Below are positions 24,661 to 33,675 of a DNA stretch of 64,000 nucleotides, piece by piece. Made by a program: the position numbers and the translations under genes. Each line of letters begins with the position of its first letter. The stretch's first letter is position 1. This stretch comes from Hasllibacter sp963833115 (GTDB lineage Bacteria > Pseudomonadota > Alphaproteobacteria > Rhodobacterales > Rhodobacteraceae). The stretch lies in the NCBI GenBank assembly GCA_963833115.1, contig CAWHWS010000002.1, positions 1,488,001 through 1,552,000 on the forward strand, written 5' to 3'. Under the pieces are notes generated by a model. That model was given only the letters and a program-made list of their open reading frames with translations, was not told where the DNA came from and did no database searches.

Positions 24661-25769
24661 GCCGTGCACCGCGGGAGGGCCCGCTCGCCGTCCTGACCGC
24701 CGGGGGCACGGGCGGGCACATGTTCCCGGCCCAGGCGCTGGCCGAGACGCTCCTCTCGCGCGGATGGCGCGTCGAGCTGACCACCGACGAGCGCGGCGCG
24801 CGCTATGCCGGGGGCTTCCCCCGCGCGGTGGGTCGCACGGTCGTGGCCTCGGCGACGCCGGGCCGCGGCGGGCTGGCCGGGCGGGTCACGGCGCCGTTCC
24901 GCATCACCGGCGGCACGCTGGCGGCCCTGCGCGCGATGCGCCGCTCGCGCCCGCGCGCCGTCGTGGGCTTCGGCGGCTACCCCGCGATCCCGGCCCTGAC
25001 CGCCGCCATGATCCTGCGCCTGCCGCGCCTGATCCACGAGCAGAACGGCGTCCTCGGCCGGGTGAACCAGCTCTTCGCGACCCGCGTGGCCGCCATCGCC
25101 TGCGGCACATGGCCGACCGAGCTGCCGGAGGGCGTGGAGGCGGTGCACACCGGCAATCCGGTGCGCGCCGCCGTCCTCGACCGGGCCGCCGCGCCCTACA
25201 TCCCGCCGGGCGAGTACCCGATGAGCCTCGTCGTGTTCGGCGGCAGCCAGGGCGCGCGCGTCATCTCCGAGGTCGTGCCCGAGGCGATCGCGATGCTGCC
25301 GGCCGCGATGCGGGCCCGCCTGCGCGTGCACCACCAGGCGCGCAGCGAAGACGCGGGCGGCGTGCGCCGGGTCTATGAGGCCGCCGGCGTGCGGGCCGAG
25401 ATCGCGCCCTTCTTCGAGGACATGCCCCGCCTGATGGGCGAGGCGCAGCTCGTGATCTGCCGCTCCGGCGCCTCCTCGGTCGCGGATCTGTCGGTGATCG
25501 GGCGGCCCTCGATCCTGATCCCGCTCGCCGCCGCCATCCGCGACGAGCAGACCGCGAACGCGCGCGGCCTCTCCAAGGCCGGCGCCGCGATCCTGATCCC
25601 GGAATCGCGCCTGGACCCGCCGACCCTGGCCGAGCACGTCGCCGCGGTCCTGTCCGACCCGCAGGCGGCGCAGCGGATGGCGCACGCCGCGCTGGGGCAG
25701 GGGCGGCCCGACGCGGCGGACGATCTGGCGGACATGGTAGAGGCGATCGCAGGAGTGGACCGGGGATGA
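24657..25769 (+). CDS. murG: UDP-GlcNAc transferase MurG (lipid II synthase)
   Basis: MurG (370 aa, GTG start) adds GlcNAc to lipid I on the inner membrane face. The N-terminal LTAGGTGGHMFPAQALA glycine loop, GFGGYPAIPAL, HEQNGVLGRVN and the C-terminal VFGGSQGARVISEVVP and CRSGASSVADL (UDP-GlcNAc binding) are diagnostic. The GTG at 24657 overlaps the ftsW stop (GTGA), and the end overlaps murC by 4 bases. Confidence 0.96.
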   Translation: MSRAPREGPLAVLTAGGTGGHMFPAQALAETLLSRGWRVELTTDERGARYAGGFPRAVGRTVVASATPGRGGLAGRVTAPFRITGGTLAALRAMRRSRPRAVVGFGGYPAIPALTAAMILRLPRLIHEQNGVLGRVNQLFATRVAAIACGTWPTELPEGVEAVHTGNPVRAAVLDRAAAPYIPPGEYPMSLVVFGGSQGARVISEVVPEAIAMLPAAMRARLRVHHQARSEDAGGVRRVYEAAGVRAEIAPFFEDMPRLMGEAQLVICRSGASSVADLSVIGRPSILIPLAAAIRDEQTANARGLSKAGAAILIPESRLDPPTLAEHVAAVLSDPQAAQRMAHAALGQGRPDAADDLADMVEAIAGVDRG

Positions 25770-27190
25770 ACAGGGTGATCCGAGACGGGCCGCGCGCGCT
25801 GCGCGCCACCAAGCTGCCGACTTCGCTCGGCCCGATCCATTTCGTCGGCATCGGCGGCATCGGCATGTCCGGCATCGCCGAGGTGCTGCTGTCCCACGGC
25901 TTCGACGTGCAGGGCAGCGATCTGCGCTCCGGCCCGATCACCGAGCGGCTGGCCCGCCTGGGCGCGCGCGTGATGCTGGGCCAGGCGGAGGAGAACCTGG
26001 GCGCGGCCGAGGTCGTCGTGATCTCCTCGGCGATCAAGCCGGGCAACGTGGAGTACGACGCGGCCCGCGCCGCCGGCCTGCCGGTCGTGCGCCGGGCGGA
26101 GATGCTGGCCGAGCTGATGCGCCTGCGCTCGAACGTCGCCGTCGCCGGCACGCACGGCAAGACCACCACCACCACCATGGTAGCCGCCCTCCTCGATCAG
26201 GGCGGGCTCGATCCCACGGTGATCAACGGGGGCATCATCCACGCCTACGGCTCGAACGCGCGCATGGGCGCGGGCGAGTGGATGGTCGTCGAGGCGGACG
26301 AGAGCGACGGCACGTTCACGCGCCTGCCGGCCACCATCGCCATCGTCACCAATATCGACCCCGAGCACATGGAGCACTGGGGCGATTTCCACGCCCTGCG
26401 CCGGGGGTTCCTGGAGTTCGTCTCGGGGGTGCCGTTCTACGGGCTCGCGGTGTGCAACACCGACCATCCCGAGGTGCAGGCCCTGGTGGGGCAGATCCGC
26501 GACCGGCGCGTGCGCACCTACGGGTTCAACCCGCAGGCCGACGTGCGCGCCAAGAACCTGCGCTACGACGGCGGAACCGCGCGCTTCGACATCGCGCTGC
26601 GCGACGGCTCGGTAATCGAGGGCTGCTCGCTGCCGATGCCGGGCGAGCACAACGTCTCGAACGCGCTGGCCGGGGTCGCCGTCGCCCTGCACCTGGGCAC
26701 CAGCCATGCCGACGTACGCGCTGCGCTCGCGGGCTTCAAGGGCGTCGGCCGCCGCTTCACCCGGGTGGGCGAGGTCGGCGGCGTCACGATCATCGACGAT
26801 TACGGGCACCATCCGGTGGAGATCGCCGCCGTCCTGAAGGCGGCGCGCCAGTCGATGGCGGGCCGGGTGATCGCGGTCCACCAGCCGCATCGCTACAGCC
26901 GGCTCGACTCCCTGTTCGAGGAGTTCTGCTCCTGCTTCAACGAGGCCGACGTGGTCGCCATCGGCGACGTCTACGGCGCCGGCGAGGCGCCGATCGCCGG
27001 CCGGGAGAAGGAGGACCTCGTCGCCGGCCTGACCGCGCGCGGGCACCGCCACGCGGTCGCGCTGGACGGGGAGGACGACCTCCTCGCGCTCGTACGGGCG
27101 GAGGCCGGGCCGGGCGACATGGTCGTCTGCCTCGGCGCCGGCACGATCAGCGCCTGGGCGAACGCCCTGCCGGCGCGCCTGCGGGCATGA
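25766..27190 (+). CDS. murC: UDP-MurNAc:L-alanine ligase MurC
   Basis: MurC (474 aa) attaches the first stem-peptide residue. The N-terminal HFVGIGGIGMSGIAEVL UDP-binding loop, the P-loop G128-T-H-G-K-T133, NIDPEHMEHW and the C-terminal IDDYGHHPVEI and QPHRYSR are typical. It overlaps murG by ATGA. The order ftsW-murG-murC is the classical one. Confidence 0.97.
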   Translation: MNRVIRDGPRALRATKLPTSLGPIHFVGIGGIGMSGIAEVLLSHGFDVQGSDLRSGPITERLARLGARVMLGQAEENLGAAEVVVISSAIKPGNVEYDAARAAGLPVVRRAEMLAELMRLRSNVAVAGTHGKTTTTTMVAALLDQGGLDPTVINGGIIHAYGSNARMGAGEWMVVEADESDGTFTRLPATIAIVTNIDPEHMEHWGDFHALRRGFLEFVSGVPFYGLAVCNTDHPEVQALVGQIRDRRVRTYGFNPQADVRAKNLRYDGGTARFDIALRDGSVIEGCSLPMPGEHNVSNALAGVAVALHLGTSHADVRAALAGFKGVGRRFTRVGEVGGVTIIDDYGHHPVEIAAVLKAARQSMAGRVIAVHQPHRYSRLDSLFEEFCSCFNEADVVAIGDVYGAGEAPIAGREKEDLVAGLTARGHRHAVALDGEDDLLALVRAEAGPGDMVVCLGAGTISAWANALPARLRA

Positions 27191-27337
27191 GGCCGTGACG
27201 CGCCGCTCCGCCAGGACACGCCCGTCCGCCGGGCGCGGCCCGGTGCCAGCGCAGCGGGCGCGCCGATGCCGCGCAGCGGCGAGGCGCCTGGCCCAACCCT
27301 CGCAGGCCGCAGGCCGAGAGGGGCGGGAGCGCGCGCG

Positions 27338-27592
27338 TTGACCGTCTGGGGCGATCCCCTCGTCTGGACGGCGCTCTGGATCGTCGCCGCGGCGGCGCTC
27401 TCCGCGCTGCCTTCCCGGCGGGGGCATTGGCCGCTGGCCGTCGCGCTGGCGGCGGCGGGCGTGCCCATCCTGTGGTTCGCCGTCGAGGCGGGCTGGCTTC
27501 GCGGCGCGATCGCGCTGGGCGCCGGGGCGCTCGTCCTGCGCTGGCCGTTGCGGCGGGCGGCGGCGCGCCTGCGCGGGGCGCTGGGGCCGTGA
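27338..27592 (+). CDS. DUF2484 family small membrane protein
   Basis: An 84-residue protein with two or three hydrophobic segments (about 7-22, 28-48, 52-66) and a basic C-terminus. It matches DUF2484, a family found between murC and murB in Rhodobacterales with unknown role. The start is the TTG at 27338, preceded by GGGAG; an ATG at 27266 would add a basic leader with no fit to the family. Its stop overlaps the murB GTG, so the two are coupled. Confidence 0.7.
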   Translation: MTVWGDPLVWTALWIVAAAALSALPSRRGHWPLAVALAAAGVPILWFAVEAGWLRGAIALGAGALVLRWPLRRAAARLRGALGP

Positions 27593-28509
27593 GCGCCCCC
27601 CTTCCGGCGGCGAGGGGCCGGATCACCCCCGATCGTCCGCTCGCCGACCTCACCTGGCTGCGCGTGGGCGGGCCGGCGCAGTGGCTCTTCCAGCCCGCGG
27701 ACGCCGCCGACCTCGCCGCGTTCCTCGCCGCGCTCCCTGCGGAGGTCCCGGTCTTCGCGATGGGCGTCGGCTCGAACCTCATCGTGCGGGGCGGCGGGGT
27801 GCCTGGCGTCACCATCCGCCTCGGCCGCGGCTTCGCCGGCATCGCGGTGGAGGACGGCCGCGTGCGCGCCGGCGCCGCCGCGCTCGATGCCCGCGTCGCG
27901 CTCGCCGCGGCCGACGCCGGGCGGGACCTCACCTTCCTGCGGACGATCCCGGGCACGATCGGCGGCGCCGTGCGGATGAACGCCGGCTGCTACGGCACCT
28001 ATGTCGCGGACCGCCTGATCGAGGCCGACGTGATCCATCGCGACGGCCGGGCCGAGACGCTTCCCGCCGACGCGCTGCGCCTCGGCTACCGCTCGAGCGC
28101 GCTGCCCGAGGGCGCGGTGATCGTGGGCGCGCTCCTGAGCGCCCCCCGCGGCGATCCGGCCGCGCTCCGGGCGAGGATGGCCGACCAGCTCGCCAGGCGG
28201 GACGCCAGCCAGCCGACGCGCGACCGCACCGCCGGCTCGACCTTCCGCAACCCCGCCGGGCACTCCTCCACCGGCCGGGCGGGGGACGCGCAGGATCTGA
28301 AGGCCTGGACGCTGATCGACCGGGCCGGCCTGCGCGGGGCGCGCCTGGGCGGGGCGATGATGAACCCCAAGCATCCCAACTTCCTCACCAATGCGGGTGG
28401 CGCATCTGCCGCAGAGCTCGAGGCCCTGGGCGAGCGGGTGCGCTCGGAGGTGGAACGCGTCACCGGCCACCGTCTAGAGTGGGAGGTGATCCGCGTCGGG
28501 ACACCCTGA
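27589..28509 (+). CDS. murB: UDP-N-acetylenolpyruvoylglucosamine reductase MurB
   Basis: MurB (306 aa, GTG start) reduces enolpyruvyl-UDP-GlcNAc to UDP-MurNAc with NADPH and FAD. FAD-binding blocks TWLRVGGPAQ, GVGSNLIVRGGG and IPGTIGGAVRMNAGCYG are present, as is the catalytic serine region AGSTFRNP of type II-like short MurB proteins. The MurA partner is not in this window. Confidence 0.95.
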   Translation: MSAPLPAARGRITPDRPLADLTWLRVGGPAQWLFQPADAADLAAFLAALPAEVPVFAMGVGSNLIVRGGGVPGVTIRLGRGFAGIAVEDGRVRAGAAALDARVALAAADAGRDLTFLRTIPGTIGGAVRMNAGCYGTYVADRLIEADVIHRDGRAETLPADALRLGYRSSALPEGAVIVGALLSAPRGDPAALRARMADQLARRDASQPTRDRTAGSTFRNPAGHSSTGRAGDAQDLKAWTLIDRAGLRGARLGGAMMNPKHPNFLTNAGGASAAELEALGERVRSEVERVTGHRLEWEVIRVGTP

Positions 28510-28557
28510 CGCGGCGAGGGCTCCGCGAGAGGGCCCGGGCGAACGAGGTGGGCGGGC

Positions 28558-29484
28558 ATGGCCGGAGTGGCGATGCGCGTGGCGGTCCTGATGGGCGGCC
28601 GGTCGGCGGAGCGCGAGGTGTCGCTGTCGACGGGGCGCGAATGCGGGGCGGCCCTGCGCGAGGCGGGATTCGAGGTGGTGGAGGTGGACGCCCTGGGCGA
28701 TCTGCCCGCGCGCCTGTCGGCGCTCGCCGCCGAGGGCCCGATCACCGCGTTCAACGCCCTGCACGGGCCGCAGGGGGAGGATGGCTGCGTCCAGGGCCTG
28801 CTGGAATGGCTGCGCATGCCCTATACCCATTCGGGCGTGCTCGCCTCGGCGCTCGCGATGGACAAGGCCCGCGCCAAGGAGGCGATGGCGGCCGCGGGCC
28901 TGCCCGTCGCCGCGCACCGCCTTATCGGCCGGGCGGCGGCGATGGCCGATCACGCCATGGCCCCTCCCTACGTCGTCAAGCCGAACGCGGACGGCTCGTC
29001 CTTCGGCGTGCACATCGTGGGCGAGGGGGCGCGCCCGCCCGACCTCACCGGGCTGCCCGAGGAGGTGATGGTCGAGGCCTACGCGCCGGGCCGGGAGCTG
29101 ACGGTCACGGTGCTCGGCGCGCCGGGGGCCGAGCGGCCGCTCGGCGTGACGGAGATCGTCACCGAAGGCTGGTACGACTACGCCGCGAAATACGAGCCGG
29201 GCGGGTCGCGCCACGTGATCCCGGCCGGGATCCCCGCGCCGATCGACGCCGCCTGCCGGGAGATGGCCGTGCGCGCCCATCGCGCGCTGGGCTGCCGCGG
29301 CGTGACGCGGACCGATTTCCGCTGGGACGAAGAGCGCGGGGCCGACGGGATGATCGTGCTGGAGATCAACACCCAGCCCGGCATGACGCCCACCTCCCTG
29401 ACGCCCGAGCAGGCCCGCCATGACGGGATGAGCTTCCCCGACCTCGTGCGCTGGATGGTGGAGGACGCCTCGTGCGACAGGTGA
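28558..29484 (+). CDS. ddl: D-alanine-D-alanine ligase
   Basis: Ddl (308 aa) joins two D-alanines for MurF. The ATP-grasp fold is recognisable: VLMGGRSAEREVSLSTG, NALHGPQGEDGCVQGLLE, VKPNADGSSFGV, and the metal site EINTQPGMTPTSL. A start at the second ATG (28573, MRVAVLMGG) is equally possible and would be closer to the family. The end overlaps the ftsQ GTG start by 13 bases. Confidence 0.95.
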   Translation: MAGVAMRVAVLMGGRSAEREVSLSTGRECGAALREAGFEVVEVDALGDLPARLSALAAEGPITAFNALHGPQGEDGCVQGLLEWLRMPYTHSGVLASALAMDKARAKEAMAAAGLPVAAHRLIGRAAAMADHAMAPPYVVKPNADGSSFGVHIVGEGARPPDLTGLPEEVMVEAYAPGRELTVTVLGAPGAERPLGVTEIVTEGWYDYAAKYEPGGSRHVIPAGIPAPIDAACREMAVRAHRALGCRGVTRTDFRWDEERGADGMIVLEINTQPGMTPTSLTPEQARHDGMSFPDLVRWMVEDASCDR

Positions 29485-30347
29485 AGGGCGCGGACTACGC
29501 GCCGTCCCGCGCGGCCTACCGGCTGCAGCGGCTTTGGTTGACCCCGGCCTTGCGCGCGCTCCTGCGGATCGGACTGCCGGCCGTCCTCGTCATCGGCGGG
29601 GCGGCGGGATGGCTCATGTCCGACGGCACGATGGCCCGCCTGGCGCAATCCGCGGCCGAGATGCGCCGGCAGGTGGAGGACCGCCCGTCCTTCCGGGTGG
29701 ACGCGCTGCAGGTCACTGGCGCGCCGCCCTCGCTCGGCGCCGAGGTCGAGGAGGCCCTGGCCCTGACGCTGCCCGAGAGCTCGCTGCGGCTCGATCTGCC
29801 GGCCCTGCGCGCCGCCGCCGCGGCGTTGCCCCGCGTCGCGGAGGCGCGGCTCTCCGTCGCCGGCGGCGTCCTGACGGCGGAGATCACGCCGCGCGTGCCC
29901 GCCATCCTGCATCGCGGTCCGGCGGGCCTGACCGTGCACGACGCCTCGGGCGCGCGCCTGATGGCGGCGGGGTCGCGCGCGGCGCATCCGGACCTGCCCC
30001 TGATCGCCGGGGAGGGGGGCGCCGCGCGGGTCGGCGAGGCGCTCGAGGTCATCGCCGCCGCCGGCGGGCTCGCGCCGCGCCTCGCCGGGCTCACGCGGAT
30101 CGGCGGGCGGCGCTGGGACGCGGTGCTCTCGACCGGGCAGCGCGTGCTCCTGCCCGAGGACGCCCCCGTGGCCGCGATGCGCCGGGCCGCGGCGATGGAT
30201 GCCGGGCGCGCGATCACCTCGCGCGCGGTGACCATGATCGACCTGCGCCTGTCGGGCCGCCCCGTCCTGCGCCTGACGCCGGAGGGGGCGGCCGACCTCC
30301 GTCGCAGCCGCGACGAGACCCTGGCCGAGGACCCCCCCGCCCTATGA
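29472..30347 (+). CDS. ftsQ: Cell division protein FtsQ
   Basis: FtsQ (291 aa, GTG start) is a bitopic protein linking early and late divisome parts. It has a cytoplasmic N-terminus, one transmembrane helix (about 34-50), a POTRA domain starting FRVDALQVTGAP, and a beta domain ending in RLSGRPVLRLTPEGA. The length is normal. It overlaps ddl and, by ATGA, ftsA. Confidence 0.92.
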   Translation: MRQVKGADYAPSRAAYRLQRLWLTPALRALLRIGLPAVLVIGGAAGWLMSDGTMARLAQSAAEMRRQVEDRPSFRVDALQVTGAPPSLGAEVEEALALTLPESSLRLDLPALRAAAAALPRVAEARLSVAGGVLTAEITPRVPAILHRGPAGLTVHDASGARLMAAGSRAAHPDLPLIAGEGGAARVGEALEVIAAAGGLAPRLAGLTRIGGRRWDAVLSTGQRVLLPEDAPVAAMRRAAAMDAGRAITSRAVTMIDLRLSGRPVLRLTPEGAADLRRSRDETLAEDPPAL

Positions 30348-31696
30348 CCGACCTCTATCAGATGCAGCGCGGGATGCGCGCGATGCGCCGCGCCGCCAAC
30401 GCCCGCGGCGTGATCGCGATCCTCGACATCGGCACGTCCAAGGTCGGGTGCTTCGTGCTGCGCGTCGACGAGGGGCCCGAGACCCGCCGCGCCGCCAACG
30501 AGAACGGCCCCGAGCCGATCGGTCCGATGGCCGGACAGGCCCGCGTGCGGGTGATCGGCGCCGCGGCGACGCAATCGCACGGCGTCCGCTTCGGCGAGAT
30601 CGAGGCCATGGGCGACACCGAGCGCGCGATCCGCACCGCCGTGCAGGCCGCGCAGAAGATGGCCGGCGTGCGCGTCGACCACGCCATCGCCTGCCTCGCG
30701 GGCGCCTCGCCCGAGAGCTTCCTCGTCTCCGGCGAGGTCGACCTCGAGGACGAGCGCTGCACCGAGGCGGACGTGGCGCGCGCGCTCGCCGATTGCGAGA
30801 CGCCGCCCGCGGACGGGCGCCGCCACGTCCTCCACGCGCAGCCGGTGCACTTCGCGCTCGACCACCGCGCGGGCCTGCGCGATCCGCGCGGGCAGATCGG
30901 CGGCAGGCTCGGCGTGGACATGCACCTGATGACGGTCGACGCGGCCGCCATCCGCAACCTCAGCCAGGCGCTGCGCCGGTGCGACCTCGAGCTCGCGGGG
31001 GTCGTCTCGGGCGCCTACGCCGCCGGCCTCTCCGCGCTGGTCGAGGACGAGCAGGAGCTCGGCGCCGCCTGCGTCGACATCGGCGGCGGGGCGACCGGGG
31101 TGTCGATCTTCATCAAGCGGCACATGGTGCACGCGGCGGCCGTCCCGATGGGGGGCGACCATGTGACGTCGGACATCTCCAAGGGCCTTGGCGTCCCGCT
31201 GGCCCTCGCCGAGCGGATCAAGAACCTCAACGGCGGGACCCATGCGACGGGGAAGGACGACCGCGAGATGATCGCCCTGCGCGCCGGGACCGGCGATTGG
31301 GAGCACGATTCGCGCACCGCCAGCCGGACCGAGCTCATCGGGATCATGCGCCCGCGGGTGGAGGAGATCCTCGAGGAGGTCGGGCACATTCTGACCGCCG
31401 CGGGCTTCGACGGGCTGCCCAGCCGGCAGGTCGTGCTCACGGGCGGGGGCAGCCTCGTGCCCGGCCTGGCGGACCTGGCGGCCCGGATCCTCGGCCATCC
31501 CGTCCGGCTGGGCCGGCCCTTGCGCATGCGCGGCGTGCCGCAGGCCTATACGGGCGGGGCCTACGCCGCCCTGGTGGGGCTCGCGCTCTTCGCCGCCCAC
31601 CCGCAGGACGAATGGTGGGATTTCGACCTGCCGTCGGGCGAGCGGTCTGGCCGCAGCCTGCGCCGGGCGGCGCGATGGTTCCGCGACAACTGGTGA
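30344..31696 (+). CDS. ftsA: Cell division protein FtsA
   Basis: FtsA (450 aa) is the actin-like ATPase that anchors FtsZ to the membrane. Phosphate loops ILDIGTSKVGCF and VDIGGGATGVSIF, the 1C-domain region (TERAIRTAVQAAQKMAG) and VLTGGGSLVPGLADLA are visible. The C-terminus is basic and amphipathic (SLRRAARWFRDNW), fitting the membrane-targeting helix. A gap of 211 bases precedes ftsZ. Confidence 0.95.
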   Translation: MTDLYQMQRGMRAMRRAANARGVIAILDIGTSKVGCFVLRVDEGPETRRAANENGPEPIGPMAGQARVRVIGAAATQSHGVRFGEIEAMGDTERAIRTAVQAAQKMAGVRVDHAIACLAGASPESFLVSGEVDLEDERCTEADVARALADCETPPADGRRHVLHAQPVHFALDHRAGLRDPRGQIGGRLGVDMHLMTVDAAAIRNLSQALRRCDLELAGVVSGAYAAGLSALVEDEQELGAACVDIGGGATGVSIFIKRHMVHAAAVPMGGDHVTSDISKGLGVPLALAERIKNLNGGTHATGKDDREMIALRAGTGDWEHDSRTASRTELIGIMRPRVEEILEEVGHILTAAGFDGLPSRQVVLTGGGSLVPGLADLAARILGHPVRLGRPLRMRGVPQAYTGGAYAALVGLALFAAHPQDEWWDFDLPSGERSGRSLRRAARWFRDNW

Positions 31697-31784
31697 GTCG
31701 AGCCGCGGGCGCGGCGAACGGGCAACGAACGCCCGCCGCGATCGGCCCGCCCGCGCAGATCGGCGAATCGGGCCGCGAAAAGGC

Positions 31785-31815
31785 GTGACGAGCCGCCCCG
31801 GACGCGTCTAGACTC
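31785..31815 (+). promoter_or_regulatory. Candidate ftsZ promoter with a GANTC site
   Basis: GTGACG (31785-31790) and TCTAGA (31807-31812) are 16 bases apart, and a GANTC site (GACTC, 31811-31815), the target of the cell-cycle methylase CcrM, overlaps the -10. The arrangement would suit separate, cell-cycle-tuned ftsZ transcription. The hexamers match consensus weakly. Confidence 0.3.
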
Positions 31816-31907
31816 GGGCGATAAGGCAGTGCGAGCCCCGGACAACGGGCGCCGCGAGAGGCATCCCGCCGCCCGGCGGGCAACGCAAGAAGCAGGCGGA
31901 CGACATC

Positions 31908-33452
31908 ATGACCCTTACCCTGACGCGCCCCTCCTCCGAGGGGGATCTCAAGCCGCGAATCACCGTGTTCGGCGTCGGCGGCGCCGGCGGCAACGCGGTC
32001 GACAACATGATCTCCAAGGACCTCGACGGGGTCGACTTCGTCGTCGGCAACACCGACGCGCAGGCGCTCCTGCACTCGACCGCGCCGCACAAGGTCCAGA
32101 TGGGGGTGAAGGTCACCGAGGGGCTCGGCGCCGGCGCCAAGCCCGAGATCGGGGCCGCCGCCGCCGAGGAGAACATCGAGGCGATCATCGACCACCTCGC
32201 CGGGGCGCACATGTGCTTCATCACCGCCGGCATGGGCGGGGGCACGGGCACCGGCGCCGCGCCGATCATCGCCCACGCCGCGCGAGAGCTCGGCGTCCTG
32301 ACCATCGGCGTGGTCACCAAGCCCTTCACCTTCGAGGGCACGAGGCGGATGCGCCAGGCGGAGGAGGGCATCGAGGCGCTCCAGCGCGTGGTCGACACGC
32401 TCATCATCATCCCCAACCAGAACCTCTTCCGCCTCGCCACGCCCGAGACCACCTTCGCCGACGCGTTCGGCATGGCCGACGACGTGCTCTACCAGGGCGT
32501 GAAGGGGGTCACCGACCTGATGGTGCGGCCGGGGCACATGAACCTCGACTTCGCGGACATCCGCTCGGTCATGGACGAGATGGGCAAGGCGATGATGGGC
32601 ACCGGCGAGGCGTCCAGCGAGGACACCCCCGACCGCGCGAAGGCCGCGGCTGAGATGGCGATCACCAATCCGCTGCTCGACGGGATGTCCCTCAAGGGGG
32701 CGCAGGGCGTGCTGATCAACGTGACCGGCGGGCCGGACATGACGCTCTTCGAGCTCGACGAGGCCGCCAACGTGATCCGCGACCAGGTGGACCCGGACGC
32801 CAACATCATCGTCGGCTCCTGCCTCGACCCGGACATGGTGGGCCGGATCCGCGTCTCGGTCGTCGCGACCGGGATCGACGCCTCCGAGGCCGAGATGGCG
32901 ACGCCCCTGCCGCGCCGCGACGCGGGCGCGCGCTCGGGCCGCGAGGCCCAGGCCGCGAACGCCGCCCCGAAGGCCCCGGCACCCGCCCCGGAGCCGGCGC
33001 CCGAGCCCGAGCCCGCGCTCGTCGCGGTCGCGCCGGAGCCGGAGGTCATCCCCTTCGAGGTCCCGGTGTCCGAGGAGGCGGAAGGCGACCTGCCGCCTCC
33101 GGCCTACCGTCCGGCGCCGCGTCCCGTCGCCGGGCCGATCGTCACGTCGCCCGCGCCCTTCGCCGCGGCGCCGGAGACCTTCGTCGCCCCGCGCCCGCGC
33201 GTCGCCGGGCAGCCGAGCCCGGAGACCCTCGCCCGCCTGCGGGAGGTCGCGGCGAAGGGGCCGCGCGCCGTGCCGAGTGCGGATCGCGCCGCCGCGGCGG
33301 CGGCCCGCCGGCCCGGGCTGGGCAGCCTGATCGGGCGGATGACCGGCCACGCCGAGCCCGGCGGCGCGCCCGCGGGGAGCGCGTTCGAGGCCGAGGCGCC
33401 GCAGGACGAGCGCATCGAGATACCGGCGTTCCTCCGCCGTCAGGCGAACTGA
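31908..33452 (+). CDS. ftsZ: Cell division GTPase FtsZ
   Basis: FtsZ (514 aa) polymerises into the Z ring. The tubulin signature GGGTGTG is at 110-116, with the T7 loop NVDFADIRSVM-like segment (NLDFADIRSVM) present. After the GTPase core (to about 325) comes a long Pro/Ala/Glu-rich linker of about 170 residues, followed by the conserved C-terminal peptide IEIPAFLRRQ that binds FtsA. The long linker is usual in alphaproteobacteria. An intrinsic terminator follows, closing the cluster. Confidence 0.97.
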   Translation: MTLTLTRPSSEGDLKPRITVFGVGGAGGNAVDNMISKDLDGVDFVVGNTDAQALLHSTAPHKVQMGVKVTEGLGAGAKPEIGAAAAEENIEAIIDHLAGAHMCFITAGMGGGTGTGAAPIIAHAARELGVLTIGVVTKPFTFEGTRRMRQAEEGIEALQRVVDTLIIIPNQNLFRLATPETTFADAFGMADDVLYQGVKGVTDLMVRPGHMNLDFADIRSVMDEMGKAMMGTGEASSEDTPDRAKAAAEMAITNPLLDGMSLKGAQGVLINVTGGPDMTLFELDEAANVIRDQVDPDANIIVGSCLDPDMVGRIRVSVVATGIDASEAEMATPLPRRDAGARSGREAQAANAAPKAPAPAPEPAPEPEPALVAVAPEPEVIPFEVPVSEEAEGDLPPPAYRPAPRPVAGPIVTSPAPFAAAPETFVAPRPRVAGQPSPETLARLREVAAKGPRAVPSADRAAAAAARRPGLGSLIGRMTGHAEPGGAPAGSAFEAEAPQDERIEIPAFLRRQAN

Positions 33453-33499
33453 CCCGCGCCGTCACGCGGGCGCGCGATGCGCCCGTCGCGGAGCATCCG

Positions 33500-33535
33500 A
33501 ACGGGGATCGCCATCGGCGGTCCCCGTTTGTCTTT
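33500..33535 (+). terminator. Intrinsic terminator after ftsZ
   Basis: AACGGGGA (33500-33507) pairs perfectly with TCCCCGTT (33521-33528), with an inner CGCC/GGCG helix, and TTTGTCTTT follows. It ends the division and cell wall cluster. Confidence 0.85.
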
Positions 33536-33604
33536 CGAAATCAGATGATTGTGCCCGAACCGTTGCCCGTCCGCCGACTGTAGCAGACCGTCGCAATGCT
33601 TTAT

Positions 33605-33633
33605 TTGAGCCCGCAGGCCCCCCCTCCTATCTA
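33605..33633 (+). promoter_or_regulatory. Candidate lpxC promoter
   Basis: TTGAGC (33605-33610) and TATCTA (33628-33633) are separated by 17 bases and would place the transcript start about 35 bases before the lpxC ATG. It lies just after the ftsZ terminator, where a new promoter is needed. Confidence 0.4.
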
Positions 33634-33675
33634 CGTCCTACGAATGGCCCGAGACGGGCTCGAGGGACGTTCCTG

